47,464 nucleotides of DNA from Candidatus Obscuribacterales bacterium (lineage in GTDB: Bacteria > Cyanobacteriota > Vampirovibrionia > Obscuribacterales > Obscuribacteraceae), in contig JAIERK010000018.1 of NCBI GenBank assembly GCA_019746975.1, positions 1 through 47,464 on the forward strand. The letters are read 5' to 3'. The notes under the pieces were generated by a model. That model made no database searches and was not told the DNA's origin. It was given only the letters and a program-made list of their open reading frames with translations. Position numbers and translations under genes: made by a program. This document shows, piece by piece, positions 33,672 to 42,535 of this stretch. The first letter of the stretch is position 1. Each line of letters opens with the position of its first letter.

Positions 33672-34464
33672 ATGGAAATCGCCGCATTCGTATTTTTCTT
33701 GGGTGTAATCCTTGTCACCGTTAAGGCGATGTTTCTTATCTGCTCAGAATGGGAGCGCAAGGTGGTTTCTCAGGCTCGGGCGTTTTGCCGGGGTGCGTGG
33801 TCCAGGCATTTTCTGGTTGATACCGTATTTGGAGAAAACTCCATATACTATCGATAGTGCGCACGATGACTACGCAGGTGTCTGCGGAGCAGAGTTTGAC
33901 CAAAGACAATGTTCCGGTCAACGTTGATACCATTGTATATTGGCGTGTAATGGATCCGAAATTGGCGGCGCTGGAAGTGGCTGATTACGGTGCCGCCGTT
34001 ATTGGTGCCGCCCAGACTGCTCTCCGTGACATCATCGGTCAGAAAAATCTAAATGAGGTGCTCGGGGATCGATCCGGTCTCGACTTTGCGTTGACAGAAG
34101 TGCTGGATCGCCAGACGGAACCTTGGGGAGTGAAAGTCACCTCTGTGCAAATGCGAGATATAAAAATTCCAGACGTATTGCAGCACGCCATGAGTCTTGT
34201 CGCCCAGGCGGACCGAGAGGTGCAAGCGCGGAAGATGCTCGGGCAGAGCGAAGTAACTATTGCAGAGCAATTTGCACTGGCGAGTACAACGATAATCCAA
34301 TGGCACTGCAACTTCGAGGCATGAACATGCTTTATGAGGTAATGAAGGCTGGTGGAACATCTACGATCATTGTACCTGCGCATGCTGTTGAAAGTATGAG
34401 CTTTGGAGCGATGTCTTCTTTTGCTGCGATGGCTAAGACGTATGGAGAAGGTGGATCGCAGTAG
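33672..34464 (+). pseudogene. Slipin/stomatin (SPFH/Band 7) gene with three frameshifts
   Basis: The reading needs three frames. Frame 1 (from ATG 33672, GAGGGG upstream) gives the N-terminal membrane hairpin IAAFVFFLGVILVTVKAMFL and SEWERKVV. One extra base near 33764 moves to GRFAGVRGPGIFWLIPYLEK. One extra base near 33856 moves to RTMTTQVSAEQSLTKDNVPV, VDTIVYWRVMDP and TALRDIIGQKNLNEVLGDRS, the strongly conserved SPFH core. A third shift near 34283 moves to YNDNPMALQLRGMNMLYEVM and TSTIIVPAHAVESMSFG, the slipin C-terminus, ending at 34464. The total matches a normal slipin of about 260 residues. Either the gene is dead or the assembly contains indel errors. No NfeD gene is adjacent. Confidence 0.85.
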
Positions 34465-34521
34465 ATCCTAAAAAATGCGAAGGATGCTCTCACTAATCGA
34501 CGCCGAGCTGACTTGCTTCGT

Positions 34522-35307
34522 TTAGTTATCCACGCTGGGCATCCCACCACAATAAATCAGATCTAGATTTGTGAGCGCTGTCATCAGACCGCCATAGCTA
34601 AGCTCTGTGAGAGGATTGCGTGCGGTTGTGTAAGAGCACCATGCCACTGTTTTTTCGGAATCAAGAGAACAGAATCGTTCGCTCCTGTTACAGTCAAGTA
34701 GGCAAGACATCGATTGAAAGTTCGCTTGCCCTGCGACTCGCGCCATGTCGTTCGGCTTGGGCGTATCTGTGATGCGCATTGGTAAATAGACAATTCGATT
34801 ATTGTCGATGCCCGAGGCTCGTACGTGCTGCGCCGCCAAAATTGCGTGCTCGAGTTGGCTATTTGCAACGAGAAAATTGATACCACTGCGAATGCCATTC
34901 TCTTCGAGTTGTGACACTTGCTTGATCACTCGATCGACCTCCTCTCGGTCTCCAGGAAAATGAATTGAGATGTGGACTTTATCTGGCTTTGCCTTAGAAA
35001 CATCGTTCAAATACTGATCGAGGAGCAATCCGTTGGTCGTGAAGGAGCGAAAAACCTTTCCCCTTAAAGAATCTAGTACCTCAAACAAATCAGGGTATTG
35101 GAGTGGCTCTCCACCACCGAACGAGACTGCATTTATGCCATTGTTAGCGCAGTCCGTCACGAATTGAATAACCTCCCTGGCCTGCCATAGCTGCGTTCCA
35201 CCGGGCAAACTCGCGTTGTAGCAGAAGGAACAAGCTTTTGCGCAGCGGTTCAATAACTCGATTGAAATTCGGTCAATTTTCATCAGGCGACGTGATTCAT
35301 TCATCAA
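34522..35307 (-). CDS. Radical SAM protein
   Basis: A 261-residue protein with the CxxxCxxC cluster motif CAKACSFCY (C22, C26, C29) that binds a [4Fe-4S] cluster and cleaves SAM, then FGGGEPL as the SAM-binding GGE loop, and strands such as RSFTTNGLLL and VHISIHFPG typical of the partial TIM barrel. The C-terminal third has additional cysteines (SCLLDCNRSERFC, WCSY, IYCGG) that could hold an auxiliary cluster, in the style of peptide-maturing enzymes, but not in a canonical SPASM arrangement. No precursor peptide is obvious beside it. A second ATG at 35283 is an alternative start. Substrate unknown. Confidence 0.8.
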   Translation of the reverse strand: MMNESRRLMKIDRISIELLNRCAKACSFCYNASLPGGTQLWQAREVIQFVTDCANNGINAVSFGGGEPLQYPDLFEVLDSLRGKVFRSFTTNGLLLDQYLNDVSKAKPDKVHISIHFPGDREEVDRVIKQVSQLEENGIRSGINFLVANSQLEHAILAAQHVRASGIDNNRIVYLPMRITDTPKPNDMARVAGQANFQSMSCLLDCNRSERFCSLDSEKTVAWCSYTTARNPLTELSYGGLMTALTNLDLIYCGGMPSVDN

Positions 35308-35460
35308 TTAGATTGGTAATTATGCTGACCTTTCCATAATTCTTCAAGTTGTCCAATCTTGTGACCACTGACATAACAGCTGTTTGTTGTTTATCCTTTG
35401 CTATCGAAACGAGGTCAGGGGACTGCTCGCTGTGCCAGGCGCGCTTGCGCTATTGTGGGT

Positions 35461-35661
35461 CTAGAGGCCATACTGCTTTTCCAGAGAGCGCTTCTTCTCG
35501 AGAATGCGCTGTTCGTCGGCGCTCATTGGACCGACGAAGCGCATATCCATTTGGTAAATCACCAAGTATAATGCGAACGCAATCGCGAAGATTATGAAGA
35601 GAAGCCGATTCCTGCTGGCGATCGGTTTGTTGCTTTCTGATTGATTCGAGTCGAGTTGCAT
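35461..35661 (-). CDS. 66-residue single-pass membrane protein
   Basis: From the ATG at 35661 the product has a polar N-terminus (MQLDSNQSESNKPIASRN), a transmembrane helix about residues 20-37 (LLFIIFAIAFALYLVIY) and a charged C-terminus with a helix ending in DEQRILEKKRSLEKQYGL. The topology is likely N-in or N-out single pass. No family is recognised and no strong ribosome site is visible, so it is moderately supported. It is transcribed towards the radical SAM gene. Confidence 0.5.
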   Translation of the reverse strand: MQLDSNQSESNKPIASRNRLLFIIFAIAFALYLVIYQMDMRFVGPMSADEQRILEKKRSLEKQYGL

Positions 35662-35855
35662 GTCCCAATCATAACCGCTGGATAGTCTTTCTGTTTTTGT
35701 GACGCACAGAACCTGTTCTCCAAAAATGGCTTCAAAATACATGAGAGAAACTTCTGCGTGGATGTTGTGAAGAGCTGATCGCCGAGATTGTGGTAACTCA
35801 TCCGAGCGAAAGTAGGATAAAGTAAGTGGTTGAGCAAGTTGATTAGGACAACGAA

Positions 35856-36497
35856 ATGCAACAGCTACCGATGCCGCAATCTGACTATCCAGCAGCGCAC
35901 AGCATGGACTGTGAGTGGTTCGCGGTTGATGAAAATGGTTTTGTCGCAGTGATGAGTTCCGGTGAAGATGGTCCTATCCCTGTCGAGTTCGAACTATTCA
36001 GAACGAAGCGGGACTACGATGCATTCCAATTCATGGAAGAAGTAGAAAAAAGCATCGGCAAGAAAGCTTTGTCGGACCAGTTCGACATACCTTTACCGGC
36101 TTCAATTGGGCTATATCATTACGAGCACACCTTCGACGTGGAGACTGATGACGAGCAGTCTTGGGTCACTATGACGCCGTACGAACGAGTCGGCGTGCCC
36201 GAGGAGCCGTTGCACGTGTCGCAGCTCCCGGACGAGCTCGCAAAGAAGGCTCAGATTGTTGCATTTAACAATGTATCATTCAGCAATCTCGAGAGAATGC
36301 AGCCCCTTGGAAAGCCAGATATTAGGTGTGTATTCTGGGGCGATGGGGACTACTACAAGTTTTATCTGGATGAACAATTGCAGTCTCATCCGATGACAGA
36401 AAGCATGGTAGCCTCCGATACTAATCTCGTATCCGAACTTTTTTCGAAGAAAACGGACGGGCGACCATGGTGGAAGCGACTGTTCTGGCTGGAGTGA
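35856..36497 (+). CDS. Uncharacterised soluble protein with HSMDxxWFAVDxxG motif
   Basis: A 213-residue soluble protein. Residues 10-45 read YPAAHSMDCEWFAVDENGFV followed by AVMSSGEDGPIPVEF. This HSMD..WFA.D..G.VA....GE.G..P pattern recurs in many uncharacterised bacterial proteins, but I know no function for it. The rest is mixed alpha/beta, and residues 200-213 are Trp-rich (GRPWWKRLFWLE). No signal peptide. It precedes the ABC operon by about 157 bases on the same strand. Confidence 0.7.
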   Translation: MQQLPMPQSDYPAAHSMDCEWFAVDENGFVAVMSSGEDGPIPVEFELFRTKRDYDAFQFMEEVEKSIGKKALSDQFDIPLPASIGLYHYEHTFDVETDDEQSWVTMTPYERVGVPEEPLHVSQLPDELAKKAQIVAFNNVSFSNLERMQPLGKPDIRCVFWGDGDYYKFYLDEQLQSHPMTESMVASDTNLVSELFSKKTDGRPWWKRLFWLE

Positions 36498-36588
36498 GTG
36501 CCGACTTGTGCAACGCACCAGCTGAAGAGCAGGCATCGATCTCGATGGTCTGCGAGGATGGGTACCGCGTCATCGGTCGAATTAATTT

Positions 36589-36648
36589 GAGAATAATGTC
36601 AAGTGTCATTCTCGGCTAAAGTATATTGGTTGACCGAGAGCGTAGGAG
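36589..36648 (+). promoter_or_regulatory. Leader with mutually exclusive pairings before the ABC operon
   Basis: GAGAAT (36589-36594) can pair with ATTCTC (36608-36613), and the overlapping TCTCGG (36610-36615) can pair with CCGAGA (36634-36639). The second pairing ends five bases before the AGGAG (36644-36648) that serves ATG 36654. Pairing 1-2 and pairing 2-3 exclude each other, a simple switch layout, but all helices have only six pairs. A TATATT sits at 36622 as a possible -10. Confidence 0.25.
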
Positions 36649-36653
36649 TTAAC

Positions 36654-37619
36654 ATGAGACCTATTCTCATTGCGTGCCTTCTAGTCCTGGCGATTCTGAC
36701 TTCAAGTACAAGTGCCTTTGCTGCGGACAAGTACGTTTTTATCCTGAAGTGGATTGGCAATCCGTACTGGCAAGCTATCAAAGAAGGCATCACTGACGGT
36801 GCCAAGGACGCGGGTGTGACAGTAACGATTTTGTCGCCCAACAACGACCAGGCGAAAGAGGAGCACCTCAATCTCAACGACGCGGCCATCTCTCAGAAGC
36901 CTGCTGTTATTGTGCTTGGTGCTGCCACCACTGCGATCGGTTTGCAGTGTTTTCGAAAGGCTCAAAAGCAAGGCATTCGAGTTGCCGACATTGATGCCAC
37001 TGTGTCGGTTGAAGAGGCGAAAAAGTCTGGTGTAGATCTTGCTTTTACCATCGGGGCGGACAACATCGGGATCGGAAAGAAGTCCGCTCAGTTCGTGGCA
37101 AGCACTGTCAAAGGTGGTGCTCCCAAAGTACTGATTCTTGAAGGTGTGATCGGCAGTCCACCCAGCACCGAAAGAGTCGCTGGGTTCAAGGCCGAGTTAG
37201 CAAAAGTCTTGCCTCAGGCAAAGATAGTTGCCTCAACCTCCGCCGAGTGGGACCGCTTGCGAGCACTCACTATCACTACAGATACGCTCACCAAGAATCC
37301 GGATCTGAAGGTAGTATTTGCGGCTAACGATGTGATGGCACTCGGCGCGGTTGAAGCTATTAGAGCAGCGGGAAAAACAAACCAGGTTGTAGTTGTTGGT
37401 GTGGACGGGGTGCCCGACGCGCGAAAGGCAATTCTTGCCGGCAAAATGACAGCGTCGATTACGCAGTTACCTTATCTGATTGGCAAGCGCTCCGTGCAGC
37501 TTGCCGTTGAGTCTGCCAGAGGAGGCAAGACTGGGCGAACTGAACGAGCACCATTATTGGTGCTTACAAAAAGTGTATTGGAAGCTAAAAAGGATCCTCT
37601 GTTGAAAAATGTTCGATAG
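36654..37619 (+). CDS. Sugar ABC transporter substrate-binding protein (RbsB family), copy 1
   Basis: A 321-residue exported protein from ATG 36654 (AGGAG five bases upstream). Sec signal residues 1-23 end in TSAFAADK. The fold is the periplasmic-binding type I of RbsB: FILKWIGNPYWQAIKEGITD, the ligand region QKPAVIVLGAAT, AANDVMALGAVEAI and VVGVDGVPDARKA. It captures a sugar, or a sugar-like compound, for the downstream permease. The ligand is not readable from these motifs. Its end overlaps the start of copy 2 by 11 bases, and copy 2 is clearly its paralogue. First gene of a four-gene operon. Confidence 0.9.
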   Translation: MRPILIACLLVLAILTSSTSAFAADKYVFILKWIGNPYWQAIKEGITDGAKDAGVTVTILSPNNDQAKEEHLNLNDAAISQKPAVIVLGAATTAIGLQCFRKAQKQGIRVADIDATVSVEEAKKSGVDLAFTIGADNIGIGKKSAQFVASTVKGGAPKVLILEGVIGSPPSTERVAGFKAELAKVLPQAKIVASTSAEWDRLRALTITTDTLTKNPDLKVVFAANDVMALGAVEAIRAAGKTNQVVVVGVDGVPDARKAILAGKMTASITQLPYLIGKRSVQLAVESARGGKTGRTERAPLLVLTKSVLEAKKDPLLKNVR

Positions 37620-38613
37620 CGTCGTTACTAAGTTTCGAACGGTGGGTAACTGGTTGCACGCACTTTCTGTATTTGCGATTTTGTTCTTGGTAACGACGCA
37701 AAGCGCACTCGCTTCTGACAAATACATATTCATATTGCCGTCGCTAGCCAATCCATATTGGCAAACTGTCAAACAGGGTATAGAGGATGGTGGCAAAGCG
37801 ACGGGCGTGCAATGCACAGTTCTCTCAACTGTCAGCGATCAAGCAAAGGAAGAAGCGCTGAATCTCTGTCAGACAGCTATTTCACAAAAGCCTCCAATTA
37901 TCGTGCTGTGCAGCACCACAAATTCAATTGGGCTGCAATGTCTCCGTGAGGCTCAACGGAGTGGTATCAAAGTTGGTGTATTGGATGTCGAAATTACCGT
38001 CGACGAGGCCAAGAGGGCCGGAGTAAATCTATCATTCTCAATTGGTACCAATAATCTCGAAATTGGCGCGCGGGCCGCGCAGTTCGTCGCGGAAAATGTC
38101 AAAAAACAATCTCCCAAAGTGAGCGTGCTGGAGGGAGTGGTCGGCAATACCAACAGTACTCAACGTGTAGAGGGCTTCAAGCAAGGACTCGCTAAGAAGC
38201 TTCCGAAAGCCAAGATTGTCAGTTCAATCTCAGCTGAATGGGACAGACTAAAAGGTTTGAACATTACACAGGACACTCTTACGCGAAATCCGGATCTAGA
38301 TGTTGTGTATGCGGCTAACGACATGATGGCACTTGGTGCAGTGGAAGCGATTCGCTCCAATTCATCGAAAAAGAAAGACATACTCGTTGTCGGCGTCGAC
38401 GGTGTTCCTGATGCTCGGAAGGCGATAGTGTCCGGACGAATGACCGCCACGGTGGCGCAGCTGCCTTATTTGATCGGCAAGCGCTCCGTCGAGCTGGCGA
38501 AGCTGAGTGTTCAAGGCAAATGTGCTGCGAAGACCGAAAAAGTACCTCTAATTGTTCTAACAAAGAAAGTGCTGGAGTCAAAAACCGATCCTCTCCTAAA
38601 GTATGTTCGCTAA
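37609..38613 (+). CDS. Sugar ABC transporter substrate-binding protein (RbsB family), copy 2
   Basis: A 334-residue paralogue of the preceding protein. The signal is longer (about residues 18-38, LHALSVFAILFLVTTQ, ending in ALASDK). Same fold and landmarks: IFILPSLANPYWQTVKQGIE, YAANDMMALGAVEAI, VVGVDGVPDARKA, with extensive identity. It starts within the end of copy 1 (ATG inside the final codons, 11-base overlap) and its own end overlaps the permease start in the same way. Two binding proteins for one permease may broaden specificity or respond to different concentrations; this is an inference. Confidence 0.9.
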   Translation: MFDSVVTKFRTVGNWLHALSVFAILFLVTTQSALASDKYIFILPSLANPYWQTVKQGIEDGGKATGVQCTVLSTVSDQAKEEALNLCQTAISQKPPIIVLCSTTNSIGLQCLREAQRSGIKVGVLDVEITVDEAKRAGVNLSFSIGTNNLEIGARAAQFVAENVKKQSPKVSVLEGVVGNTNSTQRVEGFKQGLAKKLPKAKIVSSISAEWDRLKGLNITQDTLTRNPDLDVVYAANDMMALGAVEAIRSNSSKKKDILVVGVDGVPDARKAIVSGRMTATVAQLPYLIGKRSVELAKLSVQGKCAAKTEKVPLIVLTKKVLESKTDPLLKYVR

Positions 38614-39553
38614 GAAACTTCTAGCCGATGTCAACTTTACGTCCCTGCTCCAGTGTCTGGTGTTCTTGCTTTTGATGAGCATTGTTTTTGCCTTAAATTC
38701 ACCAGTCTTTGTTACACCGGTCAATATTGTCAACATTCTGACTGCCGGATCAGTCATTGGTCTGATGGCTGTGGGCGCGACCTTCGTAATAGCGAGCGGC
38801 TCCATCGATCTCTCAACGGCTGCCACTATGGGCTTGTCGAGTGTCGTATCTGCCTGGATGGTTCAGAACATGCAAATTAGCGGTCCGGTGCCACTTCTGG
38901 TTGCTACTGCAGTTGGTGCGGCTTGCGGTCTGTTGACCGGTCTGCTGATCAACATAACGAAGGCTCCCAGCTTTATCATTACGCTAGGCATGATGAGTAT
39001 TTATCGAGCTGTTGCATTCATTCTAACCAACGGCATACCAATCTATGGTTTGGACGAGAAAATTACGAGCATTGCAGAGGCTCAGTTTGTTGGACTATCG
39101 TTTCCCTCTTTATTGATGTTGGCAGGTATGGTTGTTGGTTACCTCATCTTGAGTAAAACCAAATTTGGTGCCCATACCTTACTGCTCGGCGATAGTCAGT
39201 TTGCCTGTGAGGCTATGGGAGTTCAAGTTTTGAAGTTGCGGCTTGCTATCTTTACTCTAGCGGGCTGTTTTTCTGGACTGGCAGGATACATTTTTATGAC
39301 GCGCACCAGCTCTGGTGACCCTACTGCAGGAATGAATTACGAATTGATCGCAATTACTGCCGTCGTCCTTGGTGGCGCCAATCTTTTCGGCGGGCGAGCC
39401 ACCATTCCTGGGACACTCGCAGGAATCTTGTGTCTAGTGGTCCTTCAGAACGGGCTCAATCTGATGGCAATCAGCACCTTTTATCAGACACTGTTCGTTG
39501 GCTTAGTACTGGTTCTGGCATCATTCTTGCGGAGGCTTGGTCCGGAGAGATGA
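38603..39553 (+). CDS. Sugar ABC transporter permease (RbsC family)
   Basis: A 316-residue inner-membrane protein with eight to ten helices. Characteristic segments of the RbsC/XylH/BPD_transp_2 family include NIVNILTAGSVIGLMAVGAT, VIASGSIDLSTAATMGLSSV, FIITLGMMSIYRAVAFILTN, GGANLFGGRATIPGTLAG and LNLMAISTFYQTLFVGLVL. It forms the homodimeric channel that takes the sugar from the binding proteins. It overlaps copy 2 by 11 bases and its TGA overlaps the ATPase ATG (ATGA), so the whole unit is translationally coupled. Confidence 0.93.
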   Translation: MFAKKLLADVNFTSLLQCLVFLLLMSIVFALNSPVFVTPVNIVNILTAGSVIGLMAVGATFVIASGSIDLSTAATMGLSSVVSAWMVQNMQISGPVPLLVATAVGAACGLLTGLLINITKAPSFIITLGMMSIYRAVAFILTNGIPIYGLDEKITSIAEAQFVGLSFPSLLMLAGMVVGYLILSKTKFGAHTLLLGDSQFACEAMGVQVLKLRLAIFTLAGCFSGLAGYIFMTRTSSGDPTAGMNYELIAITAVVLGGANLFGGRATIPGTLAGILCLVVLQNGLNLMAISTFYQTLFVGLVLVLASFLRRLGPER

Positions 39554-40272
39554 GCGAACTCGCGCTTCAATCGGTAGTCAAAATGTTCGGAGCAACTACT
39601 GTGTTGCATGGTATCACTACACAGTTTCGTCCGGGCACTGTGACTGCGATCGTTGGCGATAATGGTGCGGGTAAATCAACGCTTTGTAAGACAATTGCGG
39701 GAGTCTATCATCCTGATCGCGGTGACATCACCCTTGGTGAACTCAAGCTCACGCATCTGGGACCACACGAGACAAGGTTGGCTGGTATTGAAATGATCTA
39801 CCAGGATCTTGCTTTGGCAAAACAGCATGATGTTGTAAGCAATTTGTTTCTCGGTCGAGAGAAGACGCGTTTCTTCGGGTGGTTGGATCAACCTAAAATG
39901 GTTGAGGAAAGCCGCGCTGTTTTGGAAACGATGGGAATCAACGTTCCAATTCTGAAGCTACCCGTTGGCGTGCTATCGGGGGGACAACAGCAAGCGGTTG
40001 CCATTGCCCGGGCTCTGCTATTTGCCCCGAAGGTCTTGATCATGGACGAGCCAACCGCAGCACTAGCGGCTCGTGAAATCGAACATACTCTAGAACTGAT
40101 CAAGAAGTTGAGGGAGCGTGGCCTGATAGTAATTTTGATCAGCCATCGTCTTAACGATGTGTTTGCGGTTAGCGACCGCATCATTGCAATGCGCAGCGGT
40201 CAGATTGTCGCGGATAAGTTAATCGAGGAAACTTCTATGCAGGATGTTGTAGCGCAGATCATGATCGCCTGA
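39550..40272 (+). CDS. Sugar ABC transporter ATPase, single-domain form
   Basis: A 240-residue ATPase starting in the ATGA overlap with the permease. Walker A GDNGAGKST (36-44), Q-loop IEMIYQDLALAKQHDVVSNL, signature LSGGQQQAVAIARAL, Walker B KVLIMDEPTAALA and H-loop ILISHRLNDVF are all intact. Most RbsA/XylG enzymes of this transporter class are double-domain (about 500 residues); this is the single-domain form, as in FrcA-type transporters, so it should act as a homodimer. It is the last gene of the operon; no terminator hairpin is clear after 40272. Confidence 0.92.
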   Translation: MSELALQSVVKMFGATTVLHGITTQFRPGTVTAIVGDNGAGKSTLCKTIAGVYHPDRGDITLGELKLTHLGPHETRLAGIEMIYQDLALAKQHDVVSNLFLGREKTRFFGWLDQPKMVEESRAVLETMGINVPILKLPVGVLSGGQQQAVAIARALLFAPKVLIMDEPTAALAAREIEHTLELIKKLRERGLIVILISHRLNDVFAVSDRIIAMRSGQIVADKLIEETSMQDVVAQIMIA

Positions 40273-40488
40273 TTAATTAAGGCTGAGTCATTCTAACCCC
40301 CGCGCTCTCAGGTGATGCGTTGCTCCTGCATTCCGCTAGACGAAGGTCAAGGATGAATTGGCCGGTATACATTCAACGCCAATCAAAGATCGTCGTGAAG
40401 TCGGACGAGATTGTGAATCACTCAATTTCGGGATGATTGTTCCTGAGCGCCAAGGAGCGCGACTACCGGGTTGCCTTGTGAAAGTCTT

Positions 40489-42261
40489 CTAGCCGTCCTC
40501 AAAATTTAGGTTCACCGGTTTTGCATGCTCCGACAAGATATGCTTAATGTCGGTCGACTCTACATCCTCTGACACCGCATCTAGTGCTACGTTCGTAAAC
40601 CAGGTCTTGCCTGCTCCGCTCATCAGCACGCCGAAGGCTATTTTGTCGCTCTCTTCAGGAACATCGAGTACGCACTCGTAATAATTCCAATCGGTGGTGT
40701 CTTTGATCGGATTGTGCTGCATGTTATCGAAGCCCAGGATATCACCATCCGGTCCATCAATGCGCATCCAGAGAGCCGCCCAATCCACAGAGTCAGTTTT
40801 GATTTTGGCACTTAAGCGCACTCGCTTGCCGAGATATGATTTTGCTTCCACTTGTTGCATGAGAGTGCCAAAGCCCTTCGTTTTTGTATTGAGAGCCTCT
40901 ATCAACGCGCACCTCGAACCGTCCATCATCTCATTCGGATCAACAAACATTTTGAATCTGTCCGGATGACTACCGGCGGGGAACCAACCTTTAGGAGCAA
41001 TTCCGCCACAGCTTATGGCCTTGGCTTCTTCAAGATCAAATGAGAGGTTCACCGGCGAAGAATTCACCAGCTTCTTTGGGCTCGCCGGGGCTGTTTTCTT
41101 TTTCTTTTGCTTTTCGCTCCCTACCGAGCCGTGTTGACCTGTTGTCGCGATTTCGGGCGCTACTTCCTTTAGCTTGAACTCCTCGAACCAAACAGTGCCA
41201 GGTCCATCGAGTGTGCCACCTAGATAGATGTTGTCGCTACCTTCAGGAATGTCGATTACGCATTCGTAATCTGTCCATTCAGACGATCCTGTTATCCTGC
41301 GGTCCTCCATATAGTCGTAGCAAACCGAAAGTTTATGACCTGCATCAGCTCGGAAGAAGAGCGCGGCTGATCCGGCTGAGTCTGTTTTTACCTTTGCGGA
41401 TAGCTTCATGCGTTTTCCCACATATTTGTTGGCAAGTACTGCCTGCAGGAGCGCACCATGGGCGCCATCACTGCACTTGATGAAAGCTGCGGCTGAATTG
41501 CCTGTCTCCGACTCTTCAACGCCTATGATTGTCTCGCCGCCGTCCCTGACCTGCTTGAACCAACCAGTGGGAGTTTCGCTAATCGATGCGTCTTTGTTGT
41601 TTGAGCGAAGTCCATCGGAAAAATCCATATTAATAGGCTTATCGTTTTGATACCGAATGCCACAGGACCTATTCTGCTCTCCTGAAATTTTTACGTCTTT
41701 AGAAACTGTCTCGAATTCAAAATCGTCGCACCATACGCTACCAGTGCCGGACAGCAAGACGCCGAACGAGATGTTGGTGCTCTTTTCCGGGACGTCAAGG
41801 ACAATCTCATGTTTTGTCCACTCAGTGTCACCGTGGATTGGTCTGTCCTGCATATTGTCGAAGCCGATAACTTCCTTGCCTGCGTCGACGCGCATCCAGA
41901 CACCAGCCCAGTCCGCAACGTCTTTGGATTTTATGTAGGCGGATAACCTGATTCGCTTTCCGATGTAACAGTCTGGGCTGACCGATTGCATGAGAGTGCC
42001 GAATCCGTTGACCGGTTGTGTGGAGCGAATTTGTGCGCATCTTGTTCCTGAGTGCTTTGTATCTTCGGAAAGCCCCATCTCATAGCACTTTGGGTGGCTT
42101 CCTGCGACCATCCAGCCTTTCGGCGCACTCGGTGATTTGGATGTTGGTGACATTTGAAGGCTCCGTGATGTGGTGGTGATTGTCTCTGGTTGCTCAGCGA
42201 TGGCACTAGCGATGAATGTGCAGCCCAGAAAGATTGAAATTTTGAGAGCGTTTGAGTTCAT
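40489..42261 (-). CDS. Exported protein with three tandem ligand-binding-like domains
   Basis: A 590-residue protein from the ATG at 42261, where a signal peptide begins (MNSNALKISIFLGCTFIASA, cleavage near IAEQ); the frame extends 72 codons upstream without a signal. Three copies of a domain of about 140 residues follow near 48-190, 230-365 and 425-575. The pattern is GW..AGSHP..Y.......SG..C..I.S......GFGTLMQ......Y.GKR.RLSA.IK......WAG.WMR.D......FDNMQ..PI...T.W...E..LDVPE.S..I.FG.L..G.G.VW.D. This domain accompanies AraC-type regulators and S41 peptidases in other bacteria. Copy 2 has lost AGSHP. The protein ends KPVNLNFEDG, the linker that normally starts the next copy. No strong ribosome site. 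Confidence 0.78.
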   Translation of the reverse strand: MNSNALKISIFLGCTFIASAIAEQPETITTTSRSLQMSPTSKSPSAPKGWMVAGSHPKCYEMGLSEDTKHSGTRCAQIRSTQPVNGFGTLMQSVSPDCYIGKRIRLSAYIKSKDVADWAGVWMRVDAGKEVIGFDNMQDRPIHGDTEWTKHEIVLDVPEKSTNISFGVLLSGTGSVWCDDFEFETVSKDVKISGEQNRSCGIRYQNDKPINMDFSDGLRSNNKDASISETPTGWFKQVRDGGETIIGVEESETGNSAAAFIKCSDGAHGALLQAVLANKYVGKRMKLSAKVKTDSAGSAALFFRADAGHKLSVCYDYMEDRRITGSSEWTDYECVIDIPEGSDNIYLGGTLDGPGTVWFEEFKLKEVAPEIATTGQHGSVGSEKQKKKKTAPASPKKLVNSSPVNLSFDLEEAKAISCGGIAPKGWFPAGSHPDRFKMFVDPNEMMDGSRCALIEALNTKTKGFGTLMQQVEAKSYLGKRVRLSAKIKTDSVDWAALWMRIDGPDGDILGFDNMQHNPIKDTTDWNYYECVLDVPEESDKIAFGVLMSGAGKTWFTNVALDAVSEDVESTDIKHILSEHAKPVNLNFEDG

Positions 42262-42535
42262 GATAATGTGGAGGTAGAGGCGAACGAAATGGTGCCGAAT
42301 AGGCGCGACCTGCTGTTGGTCGAGCGATGCTGGTTGCTGAGTTTGCTGCTTATCGAAGTTGCCGTCGGCTGCGGCGTGCTCTCGTTTTCGGTCTGATCGA
42401 TTTGTGCGTTGACCGTATTGGGCGAGAGCGACAGCGCGGGTAGCGTAATGAAGCAACTGACTAATGTTATAAACCAAAATTCATTGACCAAAAAACTGAC
42501 CATGACACCACTCTTTCAGCAAATCCGAACATTGT

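Noticed and set aside
33712..34464. Four separate small genes in the slipin region
   Set aside because: Concatenating the frames yields one continuous slipin; the pieces have no starts with ribosome sites of their own.
35461..35742. Longer 93-residue version of the small membrane protein
   Set aside because: The N-terminal extension has no ribosome site and no sensible composition; the ATG at 35661 gives a compact single-pass protein.
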